Assembly: GCF_013215345.1 (NCBI RefSeq)
Contig: NZ_JABSOV010000017.1
Location: forward strand, 6,462 to 55,134
Length of the DNA stretch: 48,673 bases
Direction: 5' to 3'
Origin: Colwellia sp.
GTDB taxonomy: Bacteria; Pseudomonadota; Gammaproteobacteria; Enterobacterales; Alteromonadaceae
The notes beneath the pieces were generated by a model. That model did not search any database. It was not told the origin of the DNA and saw only the letters and a program-made list of their open reading frames with translations. Below are positions 1 through 7,184 of this stretch, in pieces. Position 1 is the stretch's first letter, and each line of letters starts with the position of its first letter. A program made the position numbers and the translations under genes.

Positions 1-1161
1 GATGAAATAAGTCGATTAAAAGCACTACAAAAAGAAGTAGGGGCTTTACAGCAAGAGCTAACCCGTATTTCTGAAACTACAAAGTTCGGTGCAACTAGCT
101 TGCTTGATGGTAGCTTCGGCACTAAACAGTTTCAGGTAGGCGCTAACGCCAATGAAACAATTAATGTCACCCTAGGTAATATGGCGGCAAATGCTATCGG
201 TGCCCATCAAATTCAAGGGGCCGGTACAGCCGCGCCGACTAATAGTCTTGGTGATGTTGAAGCATCACTGCTAGGTGCGAATATGGGTACTACCGCAGAT
301 ACCTGGAATATCAATGGTACTAATGTTGCCTTTGCTAACAGTGATGGCGCATCAACTATCGCAAAAAACATTACCGATGCCTCTACCGGGGTTAATGCCG
401 AGGCTGTGCTTTCTACCCGCATCCAAGGCTTGTCAGCTTCAGATGCTGGTACCTTTAATATCTATAAAGAAGGTGCAGTAGAAGATACCTTTGTCTTAGC
501 CTCTTACGGCGGTGATATGGAGCGTCTTGCTGAAGACTTACAAGCCGCTGGTTATAACGCTGTATTTGACAAAGACCTCAATGCTGGTGCTGGCGGTATA
601 GATGTTGTCGCAACAGATATAGATGGCTTTGAAGTAACAGCTGCTGCCGGTGGTACTATTCAGATGGGGCCTCCAGGTGGTCTATTGACTTCAGGAGTAG
701 GTGCACTTTCTCACTCAGCAGAGTTACAGCTATCCTCATCGGCAAAAATTGGTATTTCAGGTAACACAGTAAATGAAATACTCGGGCAAGGTTTTGCTGG
801 TGGTAATGTTGCCGCTAGCGGCGGGGCAAGTGCGTTGAACTCGGTTGAGGCTATAGATATTTCAGGCGTCACCGCGGAAAATTCTCAATCAGCGGTAGAG
901 GTAATTGATGCGGCTTTAGCACAAATAGATTCAGCAAGGGCTGGTTTAGGTGCGGTGCAAAACCGTTTTACTCATACAATCAGTAACTTGGCAAACGTGC
1001 AAGAGAATGTTTCTTCATCACGGAGTCGTATTCAAGATACTGACTTTGCCAAAGAAACCGCAGAAATGACTAAAAATCAAATTCTTCAACAAGCGGGTAC
1101 CAGTATTTTGGCGCAAGCAAACCAAATTCCGCAAGCGGCAATTAGTTTACTCGGTGGCTAA
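1..1161 (+). CDS. flagellin, 5'-truncated by window edge
   Basis: Filament subunit exported by the flagellar type III system. The reading frame is open from base 1, so the N-terminal D0 helix and the start lie outside the window; 386 codons remain. Visible are the end of N-terminal D1 ([13 protein letters not shown], then [12 protein letters not shown]), a variable middle with a flagellin-IN-like segment, and the complete C-terminal D1/D0 ([19 protein letters not shown] through the final GG). It is clearly homologous to the next gene, with near-identical N- and C-terminal domains and a diverged middle. No transmembrane or signal sequence is expected. It is followed by a weak terminator. Which numbered fla gene this is cannot be decided. 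Confidence 0.95.
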   Translation, partial: DEISRLKALQKEVGALQQELTRISETTKFGATSLLDGSFGTKQFQVGANANETINVTLGNMAANAIGAHQIQGAGTAAPTNSLGDVEASLLGANMGTTADTWNINGTNVAFANSDGASTIAKNITDASTGVNAEAVLSTRIQGLSASDAGTFNIYKEGAVEDTFVLASYGGDMERLAEDLQAAGYNAVFDKDLNAGAGGIDVVATDIDGFEVTAAAGGTIQMGPPGGLLTSGVGALSHSAELQLSSSAKIGISGNTVNEILGQGFAGGNVAASGGASALNSVEAIDISGVTAENSQSAVEVIDAALAQIDSARAGLGAVQNRFTHTISNLANVQENVSSSRSRIQDTDFAKETAEMTKNQILQQAGTSILAQANQIPQAAISLLGG

Positions 1162-1187
1162 GAAAGGTAAAAAAAGTACTGGAATAC

Positions 1188-1219
1188 AAGGCTAAGCAGT
1201 TAATGTTTAGCTTTTTTTA
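1188..1219 (+). terminator. probable rho-independent terminator after flagellin 1
   Basis: The arms AAGGCTAA (1188-1195) and TTAGCTTT (1207-1214) pair over 8 bp with one G-U pair, leave an 11-nt loop and run into a T tract. It starts 27 bases after the flagellin stop codon. The stem is modest, so some read-through is possible. Confidence 0.5.
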
Positions 1220-1513
1220 TGTCCACAACCTTAAGTTTTCAACTTATGTTTAGCTAGATTTTTATATTTAAGTTACTGATAAATTAGTATTTGTATTTTA
1301 TGTTCTTAGCTTGTCAAAGTGCACCGGGTAAAATGGCGGTGTATATTCTTTAATCTTTTTTACTAAAAAGATTAAAGTTAATTTCTCCGCTGCCGTTAAG
1401 GTGTTTAGAACGGAGCTGCTTTGATTGATATGTTGATAACCTTATCGGTTGATTAACGGCTCCTGGTTAATACAACTAACTAAACAATTACATTTTGTAA
1501 TCAGGAGTTTACC
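1220..1513 (+). other. leader region between the two flagellins
   Basis: No coding sequence is seen here. It contains the sigma-28 promoter listed separately and, downstream of it, a leader of roughly 108 nt before the flagellin 2 start. GGAGC (1412-1416) can pair with GCTCC (1459-1463), and AACC (1438-1441) with GGTT (1447-1450) inside it, so the flagellin messenger may have a folded 5' leader. An AGGAG ribosome site lies at 1503-1507. Stretch 1220-1370 shows nothing recognisable. Confidence 0.4.
1373..1399 (+). promoter_or_regulatory. sigma-28 (FliA) promoter of flagellin 2
   Basis: TAAAGTTA (1373-1380), 11 bases, then GCCGTTAA (1392-1399). The known FliA consensus is TAAAGTTT-N11-GCCGATAA, so there is one mismatch in each box and exact spacing. 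It lies about 115 bp before the flagellin start, which fits late-class expression. Confidence 0.85.
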
Positions 1514-2926
1514 ATGGCTTTATCAGTAATCACGAATACCGCGTCACTTAACGCTCAACGTAACTTAAGTAAGTCAAGTGAAGGCTTACAAACTTCAATG
1601 CAACGTTTATCATCTGGTATGCGTATTAACAGTGCTAAAGACGATGCTGCTGGTATGCAAATCGCTAACCGTTTAACGTCTCAAGTAAATGGTTTAGGTG
1701 TAGCGCAACGAAATGCCAATGACGGTATTTCAATGGCGCAAACGGCTGAAGGCGCGATGCAGGAATCTTCAAACATCTTACAACGTATGCGTGATTTATC
1801 TCTACAATCGGCTAACGGTTCAAACTCTGCCGATGACCGTAAAGCGCTACAAAAAGAAGTTGGTGCTTTACAACAAGAATTAACCCGTATCGCTGAAACT
1901 ACCAAGTTTGGTGCAACTAGCTTACTTGACGGTACCTTTGGTACTAAGCAGTTTCAAGTGGGTGCTAACGCCAATGAAACCATTAATGTTTCTTTAACCA
2001 ATACGTCTGCCGATGCTATTGGTGCCTTTAGTGTTACTGGTCCTGGTACTGCAGCAGCGGCAGCCTCTTTAGGGGATGCAGAAGATACAGCGTTAGCAGC
2101 TAACCATGGTACTACGGCTGATACTTTAAGTTTAAATGGTACAGCAATTGCTATTGGTGCTGGTCAAGGTGCCGCTGATATAGCAACGACAATTAATGGT
2201 GCAGCAACGGGTGTAAACGCAGAAGCTATATTATCTACCACGCTTACTACTTTAGATTCTGCCTCAACGGGTGATTTAAATATCGGTACAGACACATACG
2301 ATTTAGCTACTTACGGCGGTGATTCAGCGCGTTTAGCAGAAGATATGGTTGCTGATGGCTATGATGTAGTAGTTACCGATGCAGCTACTGGCGCATTATC
2401 AATTAAAGCTAGTGGTGTAAATGGTATTGAAATCGCAGGTACAATTGCTGGTACTGCTTCATTAGGTGGCGGTACAGCAGGTGCTGCTCACTCAGTTTCG
2501 TCAAGCTTAGAATTAAGTTCACCAGATAAAATTGGTATTTCAGGTGCAACGGTTAATGAAATCCTAGGTGGTGGTATGGCGGCAACAGGTGGTACGGCCG
2601 CATTAAATAGTGTTGAAGCTATAGATATATCAGGTAGTGATAGCACAGGTGCACAGTCAGCCTTACAAACTATTGATGCGGCATTAGCACAAATTGATAG
2701 TCAACGTGCTGATTTAGGTGCGGTACAAAACCGTTTTTCACATACTATTAGTAACTTAGCTAACGTATCTGAAAATGTATCAGCATCTCGTAGCCGAATT
2801 CAAGATACTGACTTCGCCTCAGAAACTGCAATAATGACTAAAAACCAAATCTTGCAACAGGCAGGTACGTCAATCTTGGCTCAGTCTAACCAGTTACCAC
2901 AAGCTGCATTAAGCCTAATTGGTTAG
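1514..2926 (+). CDS. flagellin 2 (complete)
   Basis: Structural subunit of the flagellar filament, 470 aa. It opens with the typical [18 protein letters not shown] and ends with the D0 helix ([25 protein letters not shown]). Between N-D1 (to about residue 140) and C-D1 (from about 385) lies a long variable segment containing a flagellin-IN-like unit around [12 protein letters not shown]. The start is firm: AGGAG at 1503-1507, a sigma-28 promoter upstream and the family N terminus. A strong terminator follows, so it is probably monocistronic. It is longer than the minimal 280-aa flagellins of many polar filaments because of the variable insert, which likely forms outer domains D2/D3. Confidence 0.97.
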   Translation: MALSVITNTASLNAQRNLSKSSEGLQTSMQRLSSGMRINSAKDDAAGMQIANRLTSQVNGLGVAQRNANDGISMAQTAEGAMQESSNILQRMRDLSLQSANGSNSADDRKALQKEVGALQQELTRIAETTKFGATSLLDGTFGTKQFQVGANANETINVSLTNTSADAIGAFSVTGPGTAAAAASLGDAEDTALAANHGTTADTLSLNGTAIAIGAGQGAADIATTINGAATGVNAEAILSTTLTTLDSASTGDLNIGTDTYDLATYGGDSARLAEDMVADGYDVVVTDAATGALSIKASGVNGIEIAGTIAGTASLGGGTAGAAHSVSSSLELSSPDKIGISGATVNEILGGGMAATGGTAALNSVEAIDISGSDSTGAQSALQTIDAALAQIDSQRADLGAVQNRFSHTISNLANVSENVSASRSRIQDTDFASETAIMTKNQILQQAGTSILAQSNQLPQAALSLIG

Positions 2927-2976
2927 TATACTTAAGGTTCAGGTTTAGGCCCAGGTTCGACCTAAAGTAAAAAGTA

Positions 2977-3008
2977 AAAAAGGAAGGAGCCAATACTCCT
3001 TCCTTTTT
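2977..3008 (+). terminator. rho-independent terminator after flagellin 2
   Basis: Perfect 13-bp stem: AAAAAGGAAGGAG (2977-2989) pairs with CTCCTTCCTTTTT (2996-3008) around the 6-nt loop CCAATA. The right arm ends in a T run. Because the left arm starts with an A run, it may also stop transcription from the other strand. Confidence 0.85.
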
Positions 3009-3104
3009 GTGTTTTGATAAACTGACCACGACAATTTATACTGATTAATAGCGTAACTGATTCATTGTAAAAGTACGTGGTGTAATTTAAACAAGGAGCA
3101 TGCC

Positions 3105-3500
3105 ATGAGTGTAGTCCAAAATGGTACTGACCTAGGGTTAACTAGCTTAGCGTCTGAATTTAAACGTGCTGGTGATGCTAGTGCAAATAGCAGTGCTATA
3201 ACTAAGAGCGAGCAGCAAGATAAAGTTAATGTTGAACAAAAAGTTACTGAAGAGAACGAGGTTACTCAACCATTGACCACCAAACAGTTAGAGAAGGTGG
3301 CGCAACAATTGCAAGACTTTGTTGGGGACTTAAATCGTAGTTTAGAATTTTCTGTTGATAAAGACTCTGGCCGTGATGTCATTAAAGTTTTCGATAGAGA
3401 ATCAGGTGACTTGTTAAAGCAGTTTCCATCTGAAGAAGTGCTAACATTAGTGTCTAAACTGTCCGACATGGTTGGCGGGTTTATTGATGCTAAAGTTTAG
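3105..3500 (+). CDS. flaG: FlaG family flagellar protein
   Basis: 131-aa FlaG-family protein. The C-terminal half carries the family pattern: a helical LEKVAQQLQDFVG, then RSLEFSVDKDSGRDVIKVFD and the DLLKQFPSEEVL segment. The N-terminal 50 residues are polar and probably disordered. In polar-flagellum systems FlaG lies between flagellin and fliD and affects filament length; its biochemical role is poorly defined. The start is preceded by AAGGA at 3093-3097. The 98-bp gap to fliD and the adequate ribosome site for each gene suggest one flaG-fliD transcript. No promoter matching sigma-28 or sigma-54 was found directly upstream. Confidence 0.9.
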   Translation: MSVVQNGTDLGLTSLASEFKRAGDASANSSAITKSEQQDKVNVEQKVTEENEVTQPLTTKQLEKVAQQLQDFVGDLNRSLEFSVDKDSGRDVIKVFDRESGDLLKQFPSEEVLTLVSKLSDMVGGFIDAKV

Positions 3501-3597
3501 CTGAGTTTAGCTAAGCTTAACAAAGTAAAATTAAATTTAATGCAGTTTAGCTAGGTATATTATTTATATTAGCAGGATATAGGTTAAGGAGACTCTT

Positions 3598-5337
3598 ATG
3601 GCAAGTATTTCATTTACAGGTATTGGCTCTGGCTTACAAGTAAGCGATATTGTTGAAGCTATTGTTAATGCTGAAAAGATTCCTTATGAGTCTCGCTTAG
3701 CTCGTCAACAAGGTGCATTCACCACAGATATTTCAGCCGTGGGTGCCTTAAAGTCTGCCCTTGAAGCCGTAACCGCTTCTTTTGAAGGCCTAGGTGACGT
3801 TGACCAATACCAACAACGCACCGCCACCGGTCGCGATGATTTTATCGGTCTCAGCTCAGATAAAGAAGCGGAAATTGGTAAATATTCAATTGAAGTTGAG
3901 GCGTTAGCCAGTGCTCATAAGTTGATGTCTGGTGCCATAACCGATACTGAAGCTGTCGGTGAAGGCACTTTAACCATAGAGTCGGGCAGTAACAACTTTA
4001 ATGTCAGTGTTTCTGCCACAGCAACTTTAAGTGAAATACGTGATGCCATTAATGACAGTGGTGATAACAAATCAGTTTCAGCGACCATAATCACAGATGC
4101 CTCAGGGCAACATTTGGTGCTCAATAGTAAAGAAACTGGCGTCGCCAATGCCATTAAAGTGACGGTAGATGATATTAGTGATGGTAATAATGCCGACAAC
4201 CTTGGTTTATCACGATTAGCATTTGATGCTACAAATAAACTCACCTCTGCTAATGGTTTTTCTTCCTCTGATACCGTGGGCTCAGGAACACTAACCTTTA
4301 ATTCAGATGACAACGATTTTACTGTGACTATTGACGCTGCAGATACTTTGTCTGACATTATGGAGACAATTAATAGTAACAGTAATAACAACTCTGTAAG
4401 AGCAAGTATTGTTAATGACGGTACCAGTGACTATTTGGTTTTTAGTAGTATAGAGCCCGGTGCTGCACATGCAATTACTGTTACAGCTGCAGATGATGAT
4501 ACAAATAACGTAGACGGCTTAGGCATTTCTCAATTTACTACGACTAATATGATCGCCAGTGCTAATGTTGAAAACATGGCTGAAACTGGCACTGCGACAG
4601 ATGCCAAAATTACTATTGATGGTACTATTACAGCAACCAGTAGTACCAATGAGTTTAAAGGTGTAATTGACGGTATTGATATAACGGCTAAGAAAATTCA
4701 TGGTGTTGATGATGATATTAGTAAAATATCAATAACTGAAGATAATAAAAACGTGGCTAGTGGCATCAATACTTTCATCGAAAGCTTTAATGCTTTGGTT
4801 GATTTAAGTAATCAACTGGGTCAAGTGGGTGAAGGTGGTACTGGTGTCTTGGCGGGAGATTCCATGCTCCGTGGCGTAATGAGTAAAATTCGCGGCCAGT
4901 TTAATAAAGCATTTGATTCGGGTAATGGTAATACCTTAACCTTGTCTCAGCTTGGCGTTCGCACCGAACGTGATGGTAAATTAAGTTTTGAGCAAGAGAC
5001 TCTAGATGATTTGATAGAGCAAGATCCAGATGCCGTGCAAACTTTTCTCTTAGGTGCCGACGGCGACAACGGTTTTGTTAATGATATGAGTACCTTTATT
5101 GGCTTTTATACCGATAAAGACGGTGTCATTCAACAACGAATTGATGGTAAAAATACCCAGATTGACAAACTAAGCAGTGATTTGGAAGCCTTTCAATTTA
5201 AAATGAACTCGCTAGAAGCAAGACTCTTTGCGCAATACAATGCTATGGATTTGATGGTCGCTCAAATGAACAACACTAGTTCGTATTTAATGGCACAGCT
5301 TGATAATATGCCGGGTGTGGTGAGAAAGAGTAAATAA
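3598..5337 (+). CDS. fliD: flagellar hook-associated protein 2 (filament cap)
   Basis: Cap protein that sits at the distal filament end and promotes flagellin folding. 579 aa. The N terminus ISFTGIGSGLQVSDIVEAIV is the FliD signature (GIGSGLD type), and the C terminus has the helical D0/D1 region with SLEARLFAQYNAMDLMVAQMN. The middle holds two related units of about 110 residues each, starting VGEGTLTIESGSNNF (about residue 120) and VGSGTLTFNSDDNDF (about residue 225), both with flagellin-IN/FlgIN-like folds; a third, weaker unit may follow. The ribosome site AGGAG is at 3586-3590. The next gene is convergent on the other strand, so the chaperone genes normally found after fliD are not in this operon. 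Confidence 0.95.
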   Translation: MASISFTGIGSGLQVSDIVEAIVNAEKIPYESRLARQQGAFTTDISAVGALKSALEAVTASFEGLGDVDQYQQRTATGRDDFIGLSSDKEAEIGKYSIEVEALASAHKLMSGAITDTEAVGEGTLTIESGSNNFNVSVSATATLSEIRDAINDSGDNKSVSATIITDASGQHLVLNSKETGVANAIKVTVDDISDGNNADNLGLSRLAFDATNKLTSANGFSSSDTVGSGTLTFNSDDNDFTVTIDAADTLSDIMETINSNSNNNSVRASIVNDGTSDYLVFSSIEPGAAHAITVTAADDDTNNVDGLGISQFTTTNMIASANVENMAETGTATDAKITIDGTITATSSTNEFKGVIDGIDITAKKIHGVDDDISKISITEDNKNVASGINTFIESFNALVDLSNQLGQVGEGGTGVLAGDSMLRGVMSKIRGQFNKAFDSGNGNTLTLSQLGVRTERDGKLSFEQETLDDLIEQDPDAVQTFLLGADGDNGFVNDMSTFIGFYTDKDGVIQQRIDGKNTQIDKLSSDLEAFQFKMNSLEARLFAQYNAMDLMVAQMNNTSSYLMAQLDNMPGVVRKSK

Positions 5338-5398
5338 TTCTAACTAAGTTGGTTTTATTTGTTTTTAGTTGCAAGCCACTAGAACATAGAGTTTTGCA

Positions 5399-5710
5399 TT
5401 AAAGCAAATTGGCAATCTTACTGTACAACTCACTGGCTTGGTGTGGGGTTAAATTACCTATTGAGCGAGCTCTGCCAATAGTTGAGCTTATTCTGATAAC
5501 CTCATTGGCAATATCTTCAATTTTCCTTGATGCCTCAATGTGTATCTCTTTTTGTTGTTTCTCTAAGCCTAATCTAGAAATTTTTACCACATCAGTAGCG
5601 AAACTACCTAGCTCAGGCTTTAAAGGTGATTCTTTAGGAGGGGATGTACTTGTTTGAGACAGAGCACGTGCTATATCACTACCTGCAGTCAGTGGGTTAA
5701 TAATAGACAT
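5399..5710 (-). CDS. small conserved-looking protein of the fliS block, function unknown
   Basis: 103-aa protein I do not recognise. The start is taken at ATG 5710 because GAGG (5715-5718) lies at the right distance; an in-frame GTG at 5716 is less likely. The N terminus is polar and Pro/Ser-rich. The second half is predicted helical (ISRLGLEKQQKEIHIEASRK, then IEDIANEVIRISSTIGRAR) and ends with LTPHQASELYSKIANLL. There is no signal peptide or membrane segment. It is the last gene of the reversed run after fliS and the fliT-like gene, 54 bp downstream of the latter, so a flagellar role such as chaperone or regulator is inference by location only. Confidence 0.7.
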   Translation of the reverse strand: MSIINPLTAGSDIARALSQTSTSPPKESPLKPELGSFATDVVKISRLGLEKQQKEIHIEASRKIEDIANEVIRISSTIGRARSIGNLTPHQASELYSKIANLL

Positions 5711-5764
5711 AAGCACCTCAACACTATCTTCGCTGTCTAAATCTTAACCTAAGTATAGATTAAT

Positions 5765-6160
5765 TTAATACTTCTGATAGAGCTTAGAGACTTTCTTGCT
5801 TTTCTTTAACTTTAAAATTTTCGCTGCAAGGGTTTGTTTATTGTGCTGTGATTTTGACGTTAATTGATTATCAAGTGATACCAGCTCATTGATAAGCGGT
5901 AGTTCTACACTTAATTGCTCTTGCGTATACGTGTTAAATAACTGGCTAATGAGAGCATGCCGCTCAGTTACTAATTTTGCCAGCTGTTGGTCACTATATT
6001 GCTCACTATCTTGGTCTGTGTCGTTAGTTGATGAAGCGACAGTTAAGGTTTGCTGACTGTTATCACGCTCAGTATTCTCGATTCGAGCATCAAGTTGCGC
6101 TATTAATAATTGCGATAGTTTATTGATCGTTTCAAGGCTAGCTTTTATGTTATTAGTCAC
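5765..6160 (-). CDS. FliT/FlaI-like putative flagellar chaperone
   Basis: 131-aa, mostly helical, charged protein with a Lys-rich tail (KILKLKKSKKVSKLYQKY). The GTG start shares one base with the fliS TAG stop (TAGTG), indicating translational coupling to fliS. In Vibrio and Shewanella the gene beside fliS in this locus is flaI/fliT, a chaperone for the cap protein FliD; the size, helical content and position fit that role. Sequence identity to FliT is not obvious by eye, so no symbol is given. Residues 30-60 are Asp/Gln/Ser/Thr-rich and probably unstructured. Confidence 0.65.
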   Translation of the reverse strand: MTNNIKASLETINKLSQLLIAQLDARIENTERDNSQQTLTVASSTNDTDQDSEQYSDQQLAKLVTERHALISQLFNTYTQEQLSVELPLINELVSLDNQLTSKSQHNKQTLAAKILKLKKSKKVSKLYQKY

Positions 6161-6558
6161 TAAAAGCTCACTTTACCTTGCTCTGCGGGTGGAATTGCAT
6201 CCCAACCTGATTTTATCGGAATAATGATCTGGGCAACTTCATTGAGTAATTCAATGTCATTATTGGTATTCGCTTCAAATAATTTTTCAGAACAAAAATT
6301 ATATAATGCCGATAAATTACCTGAGATCTCACCGCCTTTTTCATGGTCTAAAGAGCCTTCTAACACCCCGACAATAGCAATAGCATTCGATATCTGCTCG
6401 CCTTTTTTCGCGTAGTCCTTTTGGCTGATAGCGCCCTTAGCCGTTGCTATATTATCCAGTAGTTTTTGAAATAGCATTGCCACAAGGCGATATGGGGAAG
6501 CCTCACCGGCATTGCTTACCGTTGTTTGTTGATATTTTTTTAATGATAAATGAGCCAT
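6160..6558 (-). CDS. fliS: flagellin export chaperone FliS
   Basis: Cytoplasmic chaperone that binds the C-terminal helix of newly made flagellin and keeps it export-competent. 132 aa, the usual size. Family features are the N-terminal KKYQQTTVSNAGEASPYRLV and VAMLFQKLLDNIATAKGAI, corresponding to the conserved Y...SP..LI.MLYDG.L region, and the C-terminal amphipathic IKSGWDAIP. Its GGAG ribosome site lies just before ATG 6558. A 7-bp hairpin (ATAACAC 6577-6583 with GTGTTAT 6591-6597) sits directly upstream of that site. It lies on the strand opposite to fliD, which is unusual for this locus. Confidence 0.93.
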   Translation of the reverse strand: MAHLSLKKYQQTTVSNAGEASPYRLVAMLFQKLLDNIATAKGAISQKDYAKKGEQISNAIAIVGVLEGSLDHEKGGEISGNLSALYNFCSEKLFEANTNNDIELLNEVAQIIIPIKSGWDAIPPAEQGKVSF

Positions 6559-6704
6559 TATTTACTCCAAAAAATAATAACACCTATTATGTGTTATATA
6601 TTAAAAGCATACTTTTGTCACTTTAAGCAAGCGCTGCTTTGCCCGTCGATGACGGTGATAGTATTCTTATTATATTAGTCTTGTCTTAGTATTGTCTTCA
6701 AGGG

Positions 6705-7007
6705 TTAACTCATTGCCACTGCGGTATTCATTGCAGTATTGTTAACGACAACAGATAGCCCTTCATTTTGTGCTTTTTTAAATGCTTCAATTAACACTGC
6801 ATGGTTTATGCCTTCAATATTTTCAATAAGGCCATTATCGGTAATTTCAATGTTATCCCAGCCTCTAGCAATAAGATATTGTTCAATATCTTGCAATTGG
6901 GTGGTTAATTCATCATGTTTTACAAACATATTAAAGCCGTGTCTATTACCTTTAACTTGTTCGCCACTTGTCAACATATATTCAGCACTGCCGTTTAATA
7001 TTAGCAT
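6705..7007 (-). CDS. small protein between protease-flagellin and fliS, function unknown
   Basis: 100-aa protein not recognised. ATG 7007 is chosen as the start (GGAA lies 8-11 bases before it); an upstream in-frame TTG at 7019 would add four residues and has no better ribosome site. It looks soluble and alpha/beta: MLILNGSAEYMLTSGEQVKG, a helix around ELTTQLQDIEQYLIARG, then GWDNIEITDNG and a final LSVVVNNTAMNT strand. No signal peptide or cysteine motif is seen. It follows the protease-bearing flagellin by 177 bp in the same direction and precedes fliS, so a role in flagellin handling is possible but is only inferred from position. Confidence 0.65.
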   Translation of the reverse strand: MLILNGSAEYMLTSGEQVKGNRHGFNMFVKHDELTTQLQDIEQYLIARGWDNIEITDNGLIENIEGINHAVLIEAFKKAQNEGLSVVVNNTAMNTAVAMS

Positions 7008-7184
7008 TATATTTTCCAATTATTTTATAGGTCTATAATCAGCCATTCATAAATTGTGCCATTTTTTTTTGACGCATAGATTAACATTTACAGCAGGACA
7101 ATTTAAAGTGTAATTAAAAGGGCGGTTAGCGGGGATTCATCACAGCAGTATTACAGGCGTCTTGCTTGTTTTAAGTTAATTATT

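Noticed and set aside
3915-4391. 158-codon open frame on the minus strand inside fliD
   Set aside because: Antisense shadow of the repetitive fliD middle; hydrophobic, Ser/Leu/Val-rich composition without any family pattern.
6600-6640. Possible sigma-28 promoter for fliS (TAAAGTGA on the minus strand)
   Set aside because: The -35 part fits but nothing like GCCGATAA lies 11 bases downstream.
7046-7061. Sigma-54-like site on the minus strand (TGGCAC then ATGAA) before the 100-aa gene
   Set aside because: The -24 box is perfect but the -12 box lacks the invariant GC, so activity is doubtful.
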